Shown one piece after another: positions 43,116 to 53,237 of a stretch of DNA of 64,000 nt (positions within the stretch are counted from its first letter, which is position 1; each line of letters begins with the position of its first letter). The notes under the pieces are model-generated. The model was given only the letters and a program-made list of their open reading frames with translations. It made no database searches and was not told where the DNA came from. Location of the stretch: positions 248,001 to 312,000 of the forward strand of contig JBPDWA010000001.1 in the NCBI GenBank assembly GCA_051295955.1, written 5' to 3'. The stretch comes from Enterococcus faecalis_A (lineage in GTDB: Bacteria > Bacillota > Bacilli > Lactobacillales > Enterococcaceae). The translations under genes and the position numbers were made by a program.

Positions 43116-46100
43116 ATGAGTGATATCATGTATCCGATTTCGATTGACAGTTTGTTACATTGGATTTTGAAGGAATATAAAAATGAAGGCACCATCTTTG
43201 GTATTCGAAAATTTTATCGTGCTAATCCTGCTAAAGAGCTAAGCTTATTCGGTGAAAAAATGGAAACGCCTTGTGGTCCGGCTGCAGGACCACATACGCA
43301 ATTAACACAAAATATCATCGCAGCTTACCTGACAGGCTCACGCTTTTTTGAATTAAAAACCGTTCAAATTATTGATGGGGAAGATCTGCCAGTCAACAAA
43401 CCTTGTATTGCTGCTGAAGACGAATGTTATAACGTGGAATGGTCAACTGAATTGCGTGTTCCGCAAGCTTTTGATGAGTACGTAAAAGCTTGGTTTGTGC
43501 TAAAGTTGCTCAGCAAAGAGCTCGGTCTGGGAGATCCTGACGGCTTTATTTTTAATATGAGTGTCGGCTACGATCTAGCTGGTATTCAATCTCCTAAGAT
43601 TGATCGCTATATCGACGATATGCAAAATGCCGAGCAGACACCAATCTGGCAGGCTTGTAAGCAAGCTGCCTACAAGTGTTTGCCTCAGTTTAAAGAAGTA
43701 GACGCAGCTTATATTGAAGCGATTAGTCCGCACGTTTGTCGCTCAATTACTCTTTCGACGTTGCATGGCTGTCCCTCAGATGAAATCGAACGTATTACTT
43801 CTTACCTACTGGAAACTAAAGGTTTGCACTCATTCATCAAATGCAATCCTACCATGCTAGGTTATGAATATACCCGTAAAACGCTGGATGATCTGGGTTT
43901 TGATTACATGGCTTTTGACGGTCATCATTTTCAAGAAGATTTACAATTTGAAGAAGCAGTTCCTATGCTTCAACGCCTACAAGCTTTAGCTGATCAAAGA
44001 GGGTTGAACTTTGGTGTAAAAATTACCAACACTTTTCCGGTTGATATTACCGCAGACGAGCTACCTGGAGAAGAGATGTACATGTCCGGCCGCTCCCTTT
44101 TTCCACTTAGTATTTCGTTGGCGAAGAAGTTATCGGATGCATTTGCCGGCCAATTGCAGATCTCGTATTCAGGGGGAGCAGATATATTTAATATTAAAGA
44201 AATATTTGATGCAGGTATCTGGCCGATTACTATGGCGACTACTTTGCTAAAACCAGGCGGCTATCAGCGTATTCAGCAAGTGGCTAATTTATTAAACGAT
44301 TCAGACTATCCAACGACTGTCCAAGTTGATTTACCGAAATTAGCAGCTGTTGTAAAAAAAGCCAAGACGCAAGCGCGCTACCAAAAATCAATCAAATTAG
44401 CTACAACTCCGAAAGTACGTAAAACCGTGCCGCTGATTAACTGTTATATGGCTCCTTGCCGTAGTGACGGTGGCGGTTGCCCTATCAATCAAGACATTCC
44501 TGCTTATTTGCGTTATGTAAGTGAAGGCAACTATTTGGAAGCATTAAAAGTCATCGTAGATAAAAATCCGTTACCGTTTATTACCGGTACGATCTGTGCT
44601 CATCCATGTATGACGAAATGTACCCGCCAGTTCTATGAAGGCTCAATCAAGATTCGTCAAGCAAAATTAGAAGCTGCTGAACATGCGTACGATCAGTTAA
44701 TGGCAACCTTGGAAAAACCTGTACAGAAAAAGGATGCTCCGAAAACAGCCGTTATCGGCGGCGGACCAGCTGGTATTTCTGCTGGATACTTATTGGCTCG
44801 TGAAGGAATGCCAGTTACGGTTTTTGAAAAAGCTGAGACCATTGGCGGTGTATGTAGCCAAATTGTACCGGAATTCAGAATTTCCATGAAATCAGTTGAA
44901 AAAGACATTGCCATGGCTCGCTTTATGGGCGCTGAATTTAAAACCGGTCAAGCAGCACCCAGCTTGGAAGACTTGAGAGCACAAGGATATACCAATGTCA
45001 TTTATGCAATTGGGGCTTGGCAGCATGGACGACTATGTTTAGAAGCCGGTACAGCTATCAATTCCTTGGAATTTTTAAAAGCGAATCGTGAGAATCCCAA
45101 CATAAATCCATACGGTCAGCAAATTGTAGTGGTCGGCGGCGGCAATACAGCGATGGACTGTGCTCGCGCAGCGACGACGCTTCCCGGCGTTCAGAAAGTA
45201 TCAGTTGTTTATCGAAGAGACAAACGCAACATGCCGGCTGATGAGGAGGAGCTGTATTTGGCGCTAGAAGACGGAGTGGAATTCAAGGAGTTGTTAGCTC
45301 CTATAAAATTGGAAAAAGGGTTGTTAAAGTGTGAAAAAATGACTCTTGGTCAACGAGATCAGTCTGGTCGGCGAAAACCAGTCGCAACAGGCATATTTAC
45401 AACTGTTCCAGCGGATACCGTTGTCGCAGCTGTTGGTGAAAAAGTGGATAAAGCATTTTATGAATCCATCGGTATTCGTACTGATCAATCGGGCAAAGTG
45501 ATCGCAAATCCAAAGACGCTGGAAACAAATCTCAGAGACGTTTACGTCATCGGTGACGCACATTTAGGCCCGGCCACAATTGTCGAAGCGATTGCTGATG
45601 CGACAAAAGCAGCAAAAAATATTTGTCATGTTTACAATCAACACTACGAACAAACCAATTTGAATTCAGATCGGCAGTCGGTTCGCAGGAAACGGGGGAT
45701 TTTGGAAGAGGATGAGACACAATGCGGGCAAGCGAATCTTTGCTTAGAATGCTCGACTGTTTGTGAGTCTTGTGTAGACGTTTGTCCGAATCGGGCCAAT
45801 GTTGTGGTCAATGTAAATGACCAACCGCAAATTGTGCACATCGATCGAATGTGTAATGAATGTGGTAATTGTGAGACATTTTGTCCTTATTCAAGTGCCC
45901 CTTACAAAGATAAGTTTACTTTGTTTAATTCAGAAGCTGATTTTCATAACAGCACCAATTCTGGTTTCTACGTTATTGATCCAATCACTGAACGCTGTCT
46001 AGTTCGGCTGTGGGGGAACGTAACTACCGTTAATTTGGAAGATCAGGAATTAGTACTGCCAACAGATATCATTGATTTAATGAAAACGATGATTGATCAA

Positions 46101-46124
46101 TATGAGTATTGTCTGCAAATGTAA
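43116..46124 (+). CDS. ygfK: YgfK, large flavin/iron-sulfur oxidoreductase (annotated as putative selenate reductase subunit)
   Basis: A 1002-residue three-part enzyme. The N-terminal ~440 residues resemble dihydroorotate-dehydrogenase/dihydropyrimidine-dehydrogenase barrels (TPCGPAAGPHTQL, STLHGCPSDEIERI). Then comes a GltD-like region with a cysteine-rich FeS entry (CYMAPCRSDGGGCPINQDIPAYL) and two dinucleotide folds (VIGGGPAGISAGYLLAREG, VVGGGNTAMDCARAA). The C terminus has ferredoxin-like clusters (CLECSTVCESCVDVCPNRAN, CNECGNCETFCPY). This suggests NAD(P)H-driven reduction of a purine or pyrimidine ring. Despite the name, selenate reduction is unproven. ATG 43116 has AAGGAG eight bases upstream. 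Confidence 0.93.
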   Translation: MSDIMYPISIDSLLHWILKEYKNEGTIFGIRKFYRANPAKELSLFGEKMETPCGPAAGPHTQLTQNIIAAYLTGSRFFELKTVQIIDGEDLPVNKPCIAAEDECYNVEWSTELRVPQAFDEYVKAWFVLKLLSKELGLGDPDGFIFNMSVGYDLAGIQSPKIDRYIDDMQNAEQTPIWQACKQAAYKCLPQFKEVDAAYIEAISPHVCRSITLSTLHGCPSDEIERITSYLLETKGLHSFIKCNPTMLGYEYTRKTLDDLGFDYMAFDGHHFQEDLQFEEAVPMLQRLQALADQRGLNFGVKITNTFPVDITADELPGEEMYMSGRSLFPLSISLAKKLSDAFAGQLQISYSGGADIFNIKEIFDAGIWPITMATTLLKPGGYQRIQQVANLLNDSDYPTTVQVDLPKLAAVVKKAKTQARYQKSIKLATTPKVRKTVPLINCYMAPCRSDGGGCPINQDIPAYLRYVSEGNYLEALKVIVDKNPLPFITGTICAHPCMTKCTRQFYEGSIKIRQAKLEAAEHAYDQLMATLEKPVQKKDAPKTAVIGGGPAGISAGYLLAREGMPVTVFEKAETIGGVCSQIVPEFRISMKSVEKDIAMARFMGAEFKTGQAAPSLEDLRAQGYTNVIYAIGAWQHGRLCLEAGTAINSLEFLKANRENPNINPYGQQIVVVGGGNTAMDCARAATTLPGVQKVSVVYRRDKRNMPADEEELYLALEDGVEFKELLAPIKLEKGLLKCEKMTLGQRDQSGRRKPVATGIFTTVPADTVVAAVGEKVDKAFYESIGIRTDQSGKVIANPKTLETNLRDVYVIGDAHLGPATIVEAIADATKAAKNICHVYNQHYEQTNLNSDRQSVRRKRGILEEDETQCGQANLCLECSTVCESCVDVCPNRANVVVNVNDQPQIVHIDRMCNECGNCETFCPYSSAPYKDKFTLFNSEADFHNSTNSGFYVIDPITERCLVRLWGNVTTVNLEDQELVLPTDIIDLMKTMIDQYEYCLQM

Positions 46125-46170
46125 TTGTTAGAAATAAATAATAAATTTGAAATTGGATGGAGATGGAAAA

Positions 46171-47556
46171 ATGGCAACTCTTTTAAAAAACGGCGTCGTG
46201 GTCTCCGCCAAAGGGCGCCGACAGGTAGACGTAAGAATTGAAGGGGGAAAAATCGTTGAGATGGGTACTGATCTTGCTGCTGCAGGAGCTGATGTGGAAG
46301 ATGTCTCTGGCTGTTATTTATTGCCAGGATTTATTGATGCCCATACGCATCTTGAACTAAATAACGGCAAGGGAGCTATGAATTCAGCTGATAATTTTAC
46401 TACCGGTAGTCAGGCAGCTGTTGCTAAAGGGACAACCACAGTTATAGACATGGCAACACCAAATAAAGGCAGTTCATTAACAGACTGTCTGGCAGCTTGG
46501 CATGATTTAGCTCAAGATAATAGCTCCTGTGATTATACTTATCACATGTCTATTATCGAATGGAATCCTGATATTGCCGCTGAAATTGGTGAAATGATTG
46601 CTGCGGGTATTACTTCATTTAAGATGTATATGGCTTATGACAACTTGAGGACGACGGATGCCGAATTATTTGAAGCCATGACGATTATTCGCAAGTATCA
46701 AGGCATGTTAGGTGTCCACTGTGAGAATGGTGATCTGGTGAATGAAATGGTCGCACAGCTGATTGCCAAAGGCCATACCAGTCCTCACTACCATCCACGA
46801 TCCAGACCGGCAGCTGTAGAAGCAGAAGCGGTGGAGCGTTATTTAATGATCGCAGCGTTAGCTGATCTACCAGTCAACATCGTCCATTTAAGCACTGAAC
46901 GTTCTCTTGCCGCTGTTCGGCGTGCACGCAAACGCGGTCAACAGGTCTATGTGGAAACATGTCCTCAATATTTACTATTAGCTGACTATTTGTATGATCG
47001 TCCTAATTTTGAAGGTGCTAAGTATGTGTGTTCGCCACCGTTACGGAGTATCCAGGATCAAGAAGCGTTGTGGGACGGTGTGATTAATGGCGATATCAAT
47101 ACGATTTCCACTGATCACTGCAGCTTTAATTTTCAAGGACAAAAAACAGTAGGTAAAGCTGATTTTAGTAAAATTCCTAACGGAATGCCGGGAGTCGAAA
47201 CGAGACCAGAGCTTATTTATACCTATGGTGTAGCTACGGGCAAAATTAGTTTAGAACGCATGGTGGCCTTACTTTCAGAAGATATAGCCAAACAGTTTCA
47301 TCTATATCCGCAAAAAGGGATTCTGCAACCTAACAGTGATGCAGACCTTGTTGTTTGGGAGCCTCACACAGAAGGCGTCATTTCTGCCAAAAAACAACTC
47401 CAAAATGTCGACTATACACCTTATGAAGGTATGATGACCAGAGGGAAAGCAAAAGCTGTTTATTTGAGAGGAGAAAAAGTCGCAGAAGATGGCCGCGTGG
47501 TCGCTGCCAAAAAAGGAAAATTTGTCATTCGTAAAATTAACCATAAATACTCGTAA
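46171..47556 (+). CDS. hydA: Dihydropyrimidinase / D-hydantoinase-like cyclic amidohydrolase
   Basis: A 461-residue ring-opening amidohydrolase. The binuclear metal site is complete: HTH in FIDAHTHLEL, the carboxylated Lys in SFKMYMAYD, His in GVHCENG and IVHLST, and Asp in ISTDHCSF. In this cluster it would open a hydantoin- or dihydropyrimidine-like intermediate formed after YgfK (hyuA of the urate cluster). ATG 46171 has GGAG eight bases upstream; the TTG at 46147 is not needed. Confidence 0.93.
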   Translation: MATLLKNGVVVSAKGRRQVDVRIEGGKIVEMGTDLAAAGADVEDVSGCYLLPGFIDAHTHLELNNGKGAMNSADNFTTGSQAAVAKGTTTVIDMATPNKGSSLTDCLAAWHDLAQDNSSCDYTYHMSIIEWNPDIAAEIGEMIAAGITSFKMYMAYDNLRTTDAELFEAMTIIRKYQGMLGVHCENGDLVNEMVAQLIAKGHTSPHYHPRSRPAAVEAEAVERYLMIAALADLPVNIVHLSTERSLAAVRRARKRGQQVYVETCPQYLLLADYLYDRPNFEGAKYVCSPPLRSIQDQEALWDGVINGDINTISTDHCSFNFQGQKTVGKADFSKIPNGMPGVETRPELIYTYGVATGKISLERMVALLSEDIAKQFHLYPQKGILQPNSDADLVVWEPHTEGVISAKKQLQNVDYTPYEGMMTRGKAKAVYLRGEKVAEDGRVVAAKKGKFVIRKINHKYS

Positions 47557-47605
47557 GCTTGCTTGCCAGTATTTAAATACAACTATCGTAAGAGGAGGAA
47601 AATTT

Positions 47606-48799
47606 TTGGAAAAAATAAAGTGGGTAGAAAATAACATGCCCCAAACGGCTGATCAGCATGCTAAGCTGATGTCAGAACAACCTATTGAAAAAGCCTTGGC
47701 TTTCCACCAAAGCTTTCCGCAATACAGTCAGACGCCATTAGCAGAGTTGACTAATCTAGCGGACTACCTAGGTATTAAAAAACTGTTTGTAAAAGATGAA
47801 TCGTATCGATTCGGGCTGAATGCATTTAAAGTGCTGGGCGGTTCCTTTGCAATGGCCAATTACATTGCGCAACAGTTAGGCAAAGATGTCTCAGAGCTAA
47901 CGTATAAAGTTCTAACTTCTCCAGAGCTGAAGCAGGAGTTTGGTCAAGCAACTTTTTTTACAGCTACTGATGGCAATCACGGACGGGGAGTTGCTTGGGC
48001 TGCCAACAAATTAGGTCAAAAAGCGGTCGTGTTAATGCCGAAAGGTTCCACCCAAATCCGCAAAGAAAATATTGAAAAAGAAGGTGCCAAAGTAACCATC
48101 GAATCGGTAAATTATGATGAATGTGTCCGGATGGCCAACAAAATGGCCGCAGAAACCGAAAACGGTGTGATGGTGCAAGATACTGCATGGGCTGGTTATG
48201 AGGAAATTCCCACTTGGATTATGCAAGGGTACGGTACGATGGCCTTGGAAGCAGCTAAACAATTAAAGACGGCTGGCGCCACTTCGCCTACCCATATTTT
48301 TGTCCAAGCCGGTGTCGGCAGTTTAGCTGGAGCAGTTATTGGCTATTTTGCTAACTTATACGCTGAGAATCCACCAGTGATGGTCGTTGTAGAAGCGCAA
48401 GCTGCGGATTGTTTGTATCAATCTGCCTTGCAAAAAGATGGCTCAATACGCTTTGTCGACGGCGATTTATCAACGATTATGGCCGGTCTTGCTTGTGGTG
48501 AGCCAAATACAATTTCCTTTGATATTTTGAAAAATCATACGGCTGTTTTTGTATCGGCTCCCGATTGGGTCACAGAAAAGGGTATGCGTATGTTAGGGGC
48601 TCCTTTAAAAGGAGATCCTCAAGTAATTTCTGGTGAATCCGGTGCTGTATCGATGGGTGTCCTTGCTGCAGCCATGGAGGATCCAGCTTACAAGGAATTG
48701 CGGGAAATGCTAAAACTTGATGAGCAGTCGACTGTTTTAATGTTTTCCACAGAAGGTGACACAGATCCGGCTAACTATAAAAAAATCTTATGGAGGTAA
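47606..48799 (+). CDS. dpaL: Diaminopropionate ammonia-lyase
   Basis: A 397-residue PLP enzyme (YgeX type) converting 2,3-diaminopropionate to pyruvate and two ammonia. The PLP lysine is Lys75 in FGLNAFKVLGG; the phosphate-binding glycine loop is VQAGVGSLAGA. The length matches E. coli YgeX. The TTG at 47606 is taken as start because GGAGG stands seven bases upstream and it gives the usual N terminus; the frame is open further back into hydA but without a site. It overlaps nothing and is followed five bases later by ygeY. Confidence 0.94.
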   Translation: MEKIKWVENNMPQTADQHAKLMSEQPIEKALAFHQSFPQYSQTPLAELTNLADYLGIKKLFVKDESYRFGLNAFKVLGGSFAMANYIAQQLGKDVSELTYKVLTSPELKQEFGQATFFTATDGNHGRGVAWAANKLGQKAVVLMPKGSTQIRKENIEKEGAKVTIESVNYDECVRMANKMAAETENGVMVQDTAWAGYEEIPTWIMQGYGTMALEAAKQLKTAGATSPTHIFVQAGVGSLAGAVIGYFANLYAENPPVMVVVEAQAADCLYQSALQKDGSIRFVDGDLSTIMAGLACGEPNTISFDILKNHTAVFVSAPDWVTEKGMRMLGAPLKGDPQVISGESGAVSMGVLAAAMEDPAYKELREMLKLDEQSTVLMFSTEGDTDPANYKKILWR

Positions 48800-48804
48800 G
48801 GAAT

Positions 48805-50121
48805 ATGGATTTCAAAGCGATTAATACGGCAGCAGAAGGCTATAGAGAGGATATGGTTAAGTTTCTCCGTGATTTAGTTAAAATCCCAGGAGAAAGTGCC
48901 GAAGAAGGCCCAAAAATAGAACGCGCCAAAGCTGAAATGGAAAAATTAGGCTTTGACAAAATCGAAATAGACCCACAGGGAAACTTATTAGGCTATATGG
49001 GAACAGGTGCCAAACTGATTGCTTTTGATGGACACATGGATACAGTAGGTATCGGTGAAATGAGCAATTGGAAATTTGACCCTTATGAAGGCTATGAAAC
49101 GGAAACTGAGATCGGCGGTCGTGGGACCTCTGATCAAGAAGGTGGGATTGTTTCAGCCGTCTATGGTGCAAAAATCATGAAAGATTTAGGTCTATTAAAC
49201 GATAAATATCAAGTATTAGTATCCGTTACTGTTCAAGAAGAAGACTGCGATGGTCTTTGCTGGCAATACATCATTAAAGAAGACAATATCCGTCCGGAAT
49301 TTGTGGTTTCTACAGAACCGACGGATGGCGGAATTTACCGTGGACAGCGGGGACGTATGGAAATCAAAGTGGAAGTGAAAGGCGTTTCTTGTCATGGTTC
49401 GGCCCCTGAACGAGGCGACAACGCTATTTATAAAATGGCGGATATTTTGCAAGACGTACGTGCGTTAAATAATAATGGCGCCACAGAAAGCACGGTTATC
49501 AAGGGCTTAGTACGAATGCTTGATGAAAAGTATAATCCTGAATGGAAGGAAGCACGTTTCTTAGGCAAAGGGACGGTTACGGTTTCTCAGATTTTCCATT
49601 CTTCACCAAGTCGTTGTGCGGTAGCCGATGGTTGTACCATTTCATTAGATCGGCGGATGACTGCTGGGGAAACTTGGGAAAGCTGTTTAGAAGAAATTCG
49701 GAATCTACCGGCTGTAAAGAAATATGGGGATGGTGTAGTAGTGTCCATGTATGACTACGAACGCCCGTCCTACACTGGGTTAGCCTACCCGATTGAATGT
49801 TACTTCCCAACGTGGGTAATTCCGGAAGACCACCAAGTTACGGAAGCTTTGATGACAACGCATAAAAATTTATACGGAGATGTTCGTCAAGGCTGTGCAG
49901 CGACGATTGACAGTCGGAAAGTTCGGCCTTTATTGGATAAATGGACATTCTCAACAAACGGCGTAACGATCATGGGCAGAAACGGGATTCCTTGTATTGG
50001 ATTTGGCCCAGGTGCCGAAGCCCAAGCCCATGCACCTAATGAAAAAACTTGGAAAGATGACCTAGTACGCTGTGCGGCAGTCTATGCGGCTTTACCAAGT
50101 GTCTATTGTGAAGCGAACTAG
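48805..50121 (+). CDS. ygeY: YgeY family M20 metallohydrolase (selenium-metabolism-associated peptidase)
   Basis: A 438-residue M20-family zinc hydrolase. Metal ligands are in FDGHMDTVGIG, GRGTSDQEGG and VTVQEEDCDG; a dimerisation domain lies between (~200-330). In the purine cluster it is proposed to hydrolyse an N-acyl or ureido bond in the step before diaminopropionate; the name as peptidase is only family-based. The ATG at 48805 follows GGAGG by eight bases. Confidence 0.92.
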   Translation: MDFKAINTAAEGYREDMVKFLRDLVKIPGESAEEGPKIERAKAEMEKLGFDKIEIDPQGNLLGYMGTGAKLIAFDGHMDTVGIGEMSNWKFDPYEGYETETEIGGRGTSDQEGGIVSAVYGAKIMKDLGLLNDKYQVLVSVTVQEEDCDGLCWQYIIKEDNIRPEFVVSTEPTDGGIYRGQRGRMEIKVEVKGVSCHGSAPERGDNAIYKMADILQDVRALNNNGATESTVIKGLVRMLDEKYNPEWKEARFLGKGTVTVSQIFHSSPSRCAVADGCTISLDRRMTAGETWESCLEEIRNLPAVKKYGDGVVVSMYDYERPSYTGLAYPIECYFPTWVIPEDHQVTEALMTTHKNLYGDVRQGCAATIDSRKVRPLLDKWTFSTNGVTIMGRNGIPCIGFGPGAEAQAHAPNEKTWKDDLVRCAAVYAALPSVYCEAN

Positions 50122-50211
50122 CCTTGGTTCAACTAAATTGAATCGTATCAAAATTATCATTGACACAAAACGACACAAAACGAACGTGTCGCAACTGAAG
50201 GGAGAAATGAG

Positions 50212-51405
50212 ATGGAAACGTTTAACGAGTATTTGGCAAAATTGGATCAACTGGAGTTTGGCAAAATGTATGAAAATGATTTTTTCCTAACGTGGGAAAA
50301 ATCACGGGATGAACTGGAAGCGGTGTTTACTGTAGCGGATACATTGCGTTATTTAAGAGAGAACAATTTATCCACCAAAATTTTTGACAGTGGACTAGGC
50401 ATTTCATTATTCCGTGATAATTCCACTCGGACGCGCTTCAGCTTTGCCTCAGCTTGTAACTTGTTAGGTTTAGAAGTACAAGATCTTGATGAAGGAAAAA
50501 GCCAAATATCTCATGGCGAAACAGTTCGGGAAACAGCGAATATGATTTCATTTATGGCAGATATTATCGGTATTCGGGATGATATGTATATCGGCAAAGG
50601 CAATGCTTATATGCACGAAGTGTCAGAATCGGTACAAGAAGGCTACAAAGACGGTGTGTTGGAACAACGGCCGACTTTGGTAAACCTACAATGTGATATC
50701 GATCATCCTACACAAGCGATGGCTGATGCGCTCCATTTAATTCATGAATTCGGTGGTATTGAAAATCTTAAAGGAAAAAAAGTTGCAATGACTTGGGCTT
50801 ACTCACCATCCTATGGCAAACCGCTATCGGTTCCTCAAGGAATCGTCGGCTTAATGACTCGCCTAGGAATGGATGTTGTTTTAGCTCATCCTAAAGGTTA
50901 TGAAATTATGCCGGAAGTAGAAGCAGTAGCGCAAAAAAACGCCGCTGAAGCAGGGGGCTCTTTTACCAAAACAAATAGCATGGCCGAAGCCTTTAAAGAT
51001 GCAGATATTGTCTATCCTAAAAGCTGGGCACCGTTTGCTGCGATGGAAAAACGGACGCAATTGTACGGCGACGGGGATCAAGCCGGTATTGATGCTTTGG
51101 AAAAAGAACTATTAGCAGAAAATACCAAACATAAAGATTGGGAATGTACCGAAGAGCTGATGCAAACAACCAAAGAAGGTAAGGCATTATACATGCATTG
51201 CTTACCGGCTGATATTACCGGCGTTAGCTGTGAAGAAGGGGAAGTAGCTGCTTCTGTTTTCGATCGTTACCGAGTGGAGCTTTATAAAGAAGCCAGCTAT
51301 AAGCCTTATATTATTGCGGCAATGATCTTTTTAAGCAAAGTGAAAAACCCACAAGCGACCCTGAAAGAACTTCACACAAAAGCCGTTCCCAGAACTGTTA
51401 AGTAG
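50212..51405 (+). CDS. ygeW: Knotted carbamoyltransferase YgeW
   Basis: A 397-residue carbamoyltransferase of the aspartate/ornithine family. The carbamoyl-phosphate site is FRDNSTRTRFSFA (~62-74), HPTQAMAD follows, and HCLPAD is near residue 330. YgeW enzymes carry a trefoil knot and act on a substrate other than ornithine. Working in reverse it would give carbamoyl phosphate from a ureido compound, feeding the carbamate kinase downstream. GGGAG lies eight bases before ATG 50212. A GACAC..GTGTC hairpin with a tandem 10-bp repeat lies just upstream. Confidence 0.94.
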   Translation: METFNEYLAKLDQLEFGKMYENDFFLTWEKSRDELEAVFTVADTLRYLRENNLSTKIFDSGLGISLFRDNSTRTRFSFASACNLLGLEVQDLDEGKSQISHGETVRETANMISFMADIIGIRDDMYIGKGNAYMHEVSESVQEGYKDGVLEQRPTLVNLQCDIDHPTQAMADALHLIHEFGGIENLKGKKVAMTWAYSPSYGKPLSVPQGIVGLMTRLGMDVVLAHPKGYEIMPEVEAVAQKNAAEAGGSFTKTNSMAEAFKDADIVYPKSWAPFAAMEKRTQLYGDGDQAGIDALEKELLAENTKHKDWECTEELMQTTKEGKALYMHCLPADITGVSCEEGEVAASVFDRYRVELYKEASYKPYIIAAMIFLSKVKNPQATLKELHTKAVPRTVK

Positions 51406-51785
51406 TAGGCTTAAAACCTTGTTGGCTAGTTTCCGCAGAAAAGCAGCCCCTTAGCCAGCAAATAATTTTGGCATGGAGTGAGATACTTTCTCTTTCAATG
51501 GTGATAGAAATAATAGTTTTACAAAGGCTTTCTTTGTAAAGTTGCTTCATTGTATTTCAGCTGTAAAATTATTTGTCTGTTACTTGAAATGCAATACCTT
51601 TCCAAGACCATGAATATTGCACTGTCAGTTAAGAAAACTACTGTTCTAAATCGAATTTGCTGTCCACGAATTCGGGCCCTACTTCATGCATTGAGCAGTA
51701 TTTTCTTAGCAGTCCATTGAGTTTACTAGTTCAAGGGGAAGTATCTTACTTTTAAAATAAATAATTAATAGAAAGGATTGAATAG
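51406..51785. other. 380-bp spacer between ygeW and carbamate kinase
   Basis: No gene, no clear terminator with a T run, and no convincing promoter pair. The ribosome site GAAAGGA for the kinase stands at the right end. The genes on either side are functionally linked, so an internal promoter or RNA processing here is possible. Confidence 0.5.
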
Positions 51786-52730
51786 ATGGGAAAACGAGTG
51801 GTAGTTGCTTTAGGTGGAAATGCCTTAGGCAATAATTTAACCGAACAAATGTCGGCAGTGAAACACACGGCAGCAGCAATTGCAGATCTTATCGAAGCCG
51901 GCCACGAAGTTATTTTATCTCATGGAAATGGCCCTCAAGTGGGAATGATTCAATTAGCTATGGAACAACTATCGTTAACTGATCCTCAAAAGTATCCTCA
52001 AATTCCTTTATCGGTATGTGTTGCCATGAGTCAAAGCTACATTGGCTACGATTTACAAAATGCACTGCGAGAAGAATTAGTCAAGCGCGAGCTGCAAAAA
52101 CCTGTCGTTACGGTAATTAGTCAAGTAGTAGTGGACCCTCAAGATGAAGCGTTTCATCATCCGACCAAGCCGATTGGCCGTTTTATGTCCAAAGCTGAAG
52201 CAGACAGTTTAGTTAAAGAAAAACAAGTAACGGTGGTAGAAGATTCAGGTCGAGGCTATCGTCAAACTGTGGCTTCACCACAACCTAAAGAAATTGTGGA
52301 GATTGAAACAATTGCAGCATTGATTAAAGCAGGCCAAACAGTTATTGCTTGTGGTGGCGGCGGTATTCCAGTGGTAAAAAATGGTGAGCATTTAAGCGGT
52401 ATTCCTGCTGTTATTGACAAAGATTTTTGTAGTGAATTGCTGGCAGAAAAGGTGGATGCCGACTTATTAATCATTTTAACTGCTGTCGAAAAGGTCTGTG
52501 TTGATTTTAATCAACCGACTCAAAAAGAACTTAGTGAAGTAACTACTGAAACTATGAAGCAATATGCTAAGGACGGCCAGTTTGCCCCAGGGTCAATGTT
52601 GCCTAAAGTAGAAGCGGCGATACGTTTTGCTGAATCAAAACCGGGAAGAAAAACATTGATCACTTTATTGGAGAAAGCCAAAGCGGGCATTGAAGGAAAG
52701 ACAGGAACAATGATTCAACAAGTAAAATAA
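51786..52730 (+). CDS. Carbamate kinase (YqeA/ArcC-like)
   Basis: A 314-residue amino-acid-kinase-fold enzyme making ATP, CO2 and ammonia from carbamoyl phosphate and ADP. VVALGGNALGNN is the N-terminal glycine loop, SHGNGPQVG the nucleotide loop, and IACGGGGIPVV, AVIDKDF and LPKVEAAIRF are conserved further on. Its place in the purine cluster, away from arcA/arcB, marks it as the catabolic kinase of this pathway, and the energy-yielding end step. Confidence 0.94.
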   Translation: MGKRVVVALGGNALGNNLTEQMSAVKHTAAAIADLIEAGHEVILSHGNGPQVGMIQLAMEQLSLTDPQKYPQIPLSVCVAMSQSYIGYDLQNALREELVKRELQKPVVTVISQVVVDPQDEAFHHPTKPIGRFMSKAEADSLVKEKQVTVVEDSGRGYRQTVASPQPKEIVEIETIAALIKAGQTVIACGGGGIPVVKNGEHLSGIPAVIDKDFCSELLAEKVDADLLIILTAVEKVCVDFNQPTQKELSEVTTETMKQYAKDGQFAPGSMLPKVEAAIRFAESKPGRKTLITLLEKAKAGIEGKTGTMIQQVK

Positions 52731-52744
52731 TGAAAACGCTTAAT
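52730..52744. promoter_or_regulatory. cre-like site, 14/15
   Basis: ATGAAAACGCTTAAT matches the cre pattern except the last C. It lies between carbamate kinase and the RidA gene and could add CcpA control inside the operon. Confidence 0.4.
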
Positions 52745-52761
52745 AGGATAGGAGTGAGTAG

Positions 52762-53142
52762 ATGACAAACAAAATGGTGAATGCTCCACAAGCACCAGCA
52801 GCGGTCGGCCCGTATTCACATTCAGTGGTAGCCGGTCAAACACAATATATTTCTGGACAATTAGGTTTGGATCCGGAAACTGGTGTAATGAAAGAAACGG
52901 TAGAGCAGCAAGCAGAACAAGCCTTAGTGAACTTAGGAGCTATTTTAAAAGCAGCAGACTTGTCTTATGACCATGTAGTCAAGACGACGGTCTTTTTAAA
53001 AAACATGTCTGATTTTAGCAAAATTAACGAAATCTATGGGAAGTATTTCAAAGAACACTTGCCAGCCCGTTCTTGTGTAGCTGTAGCGGAATTGCCTAAA
53101 GGTGGTTTATTTGAGGTAGAAGCAATTGCTGTGAAAGCTTAA
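52762..53142 (+). CDS. RidA family enamine/imine deaminase
   Basis: A 126-residue trimeric RidA/YjgF/UK114 protein. NAPQAPAAVGPYSHSVVAGQ is the family start, and the catalytic Arg lies in LPARSCVAV with the final FEVEAIAVKA. RidA speeds hydrolysis of 2-aminoacrylate, a reactive product of PLP lyases such as the diaminopropionate lyase in this cluster, which explains its presence. GGAG upstream of ATG 52762. Confidence 0.93.
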   Translation: MTNKMVNAPQAPAAVGPYSHSVVAGQTQYISGQLGLDPETGVMKETVEQQAEQALVNLGAILKAADLSYDHVVKTTVFLKNMSDFSKINEIYGKYFKEHLPARSCVAVAELPKGGLFEVEAIAVKA

Positions 53143-53237
53143 TGAAAAAGCGTAGTTGGCGGAAAAAGGATTGCGGAGTTTAAGCGAGGAATTGACGCAT
53201 TCCTTTTAAACGAAAAAAATAAAGAAGGAATTTGCTT

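Noticed and set aside
47302..47637. Minus-strand open frames opposite hydA, dpaL, ygeY and other genes
   Set aside because: They are shadows of well-supported genes, lack ribosome sites and show no family motifs.
50162..50190. Tandem ACACAAAACG repeat and GACAC/GTGTC hairpin before ygeW
   Set aside because: Only two repeat units and a five-base stem with a long loop; too little to call a regulatory element.
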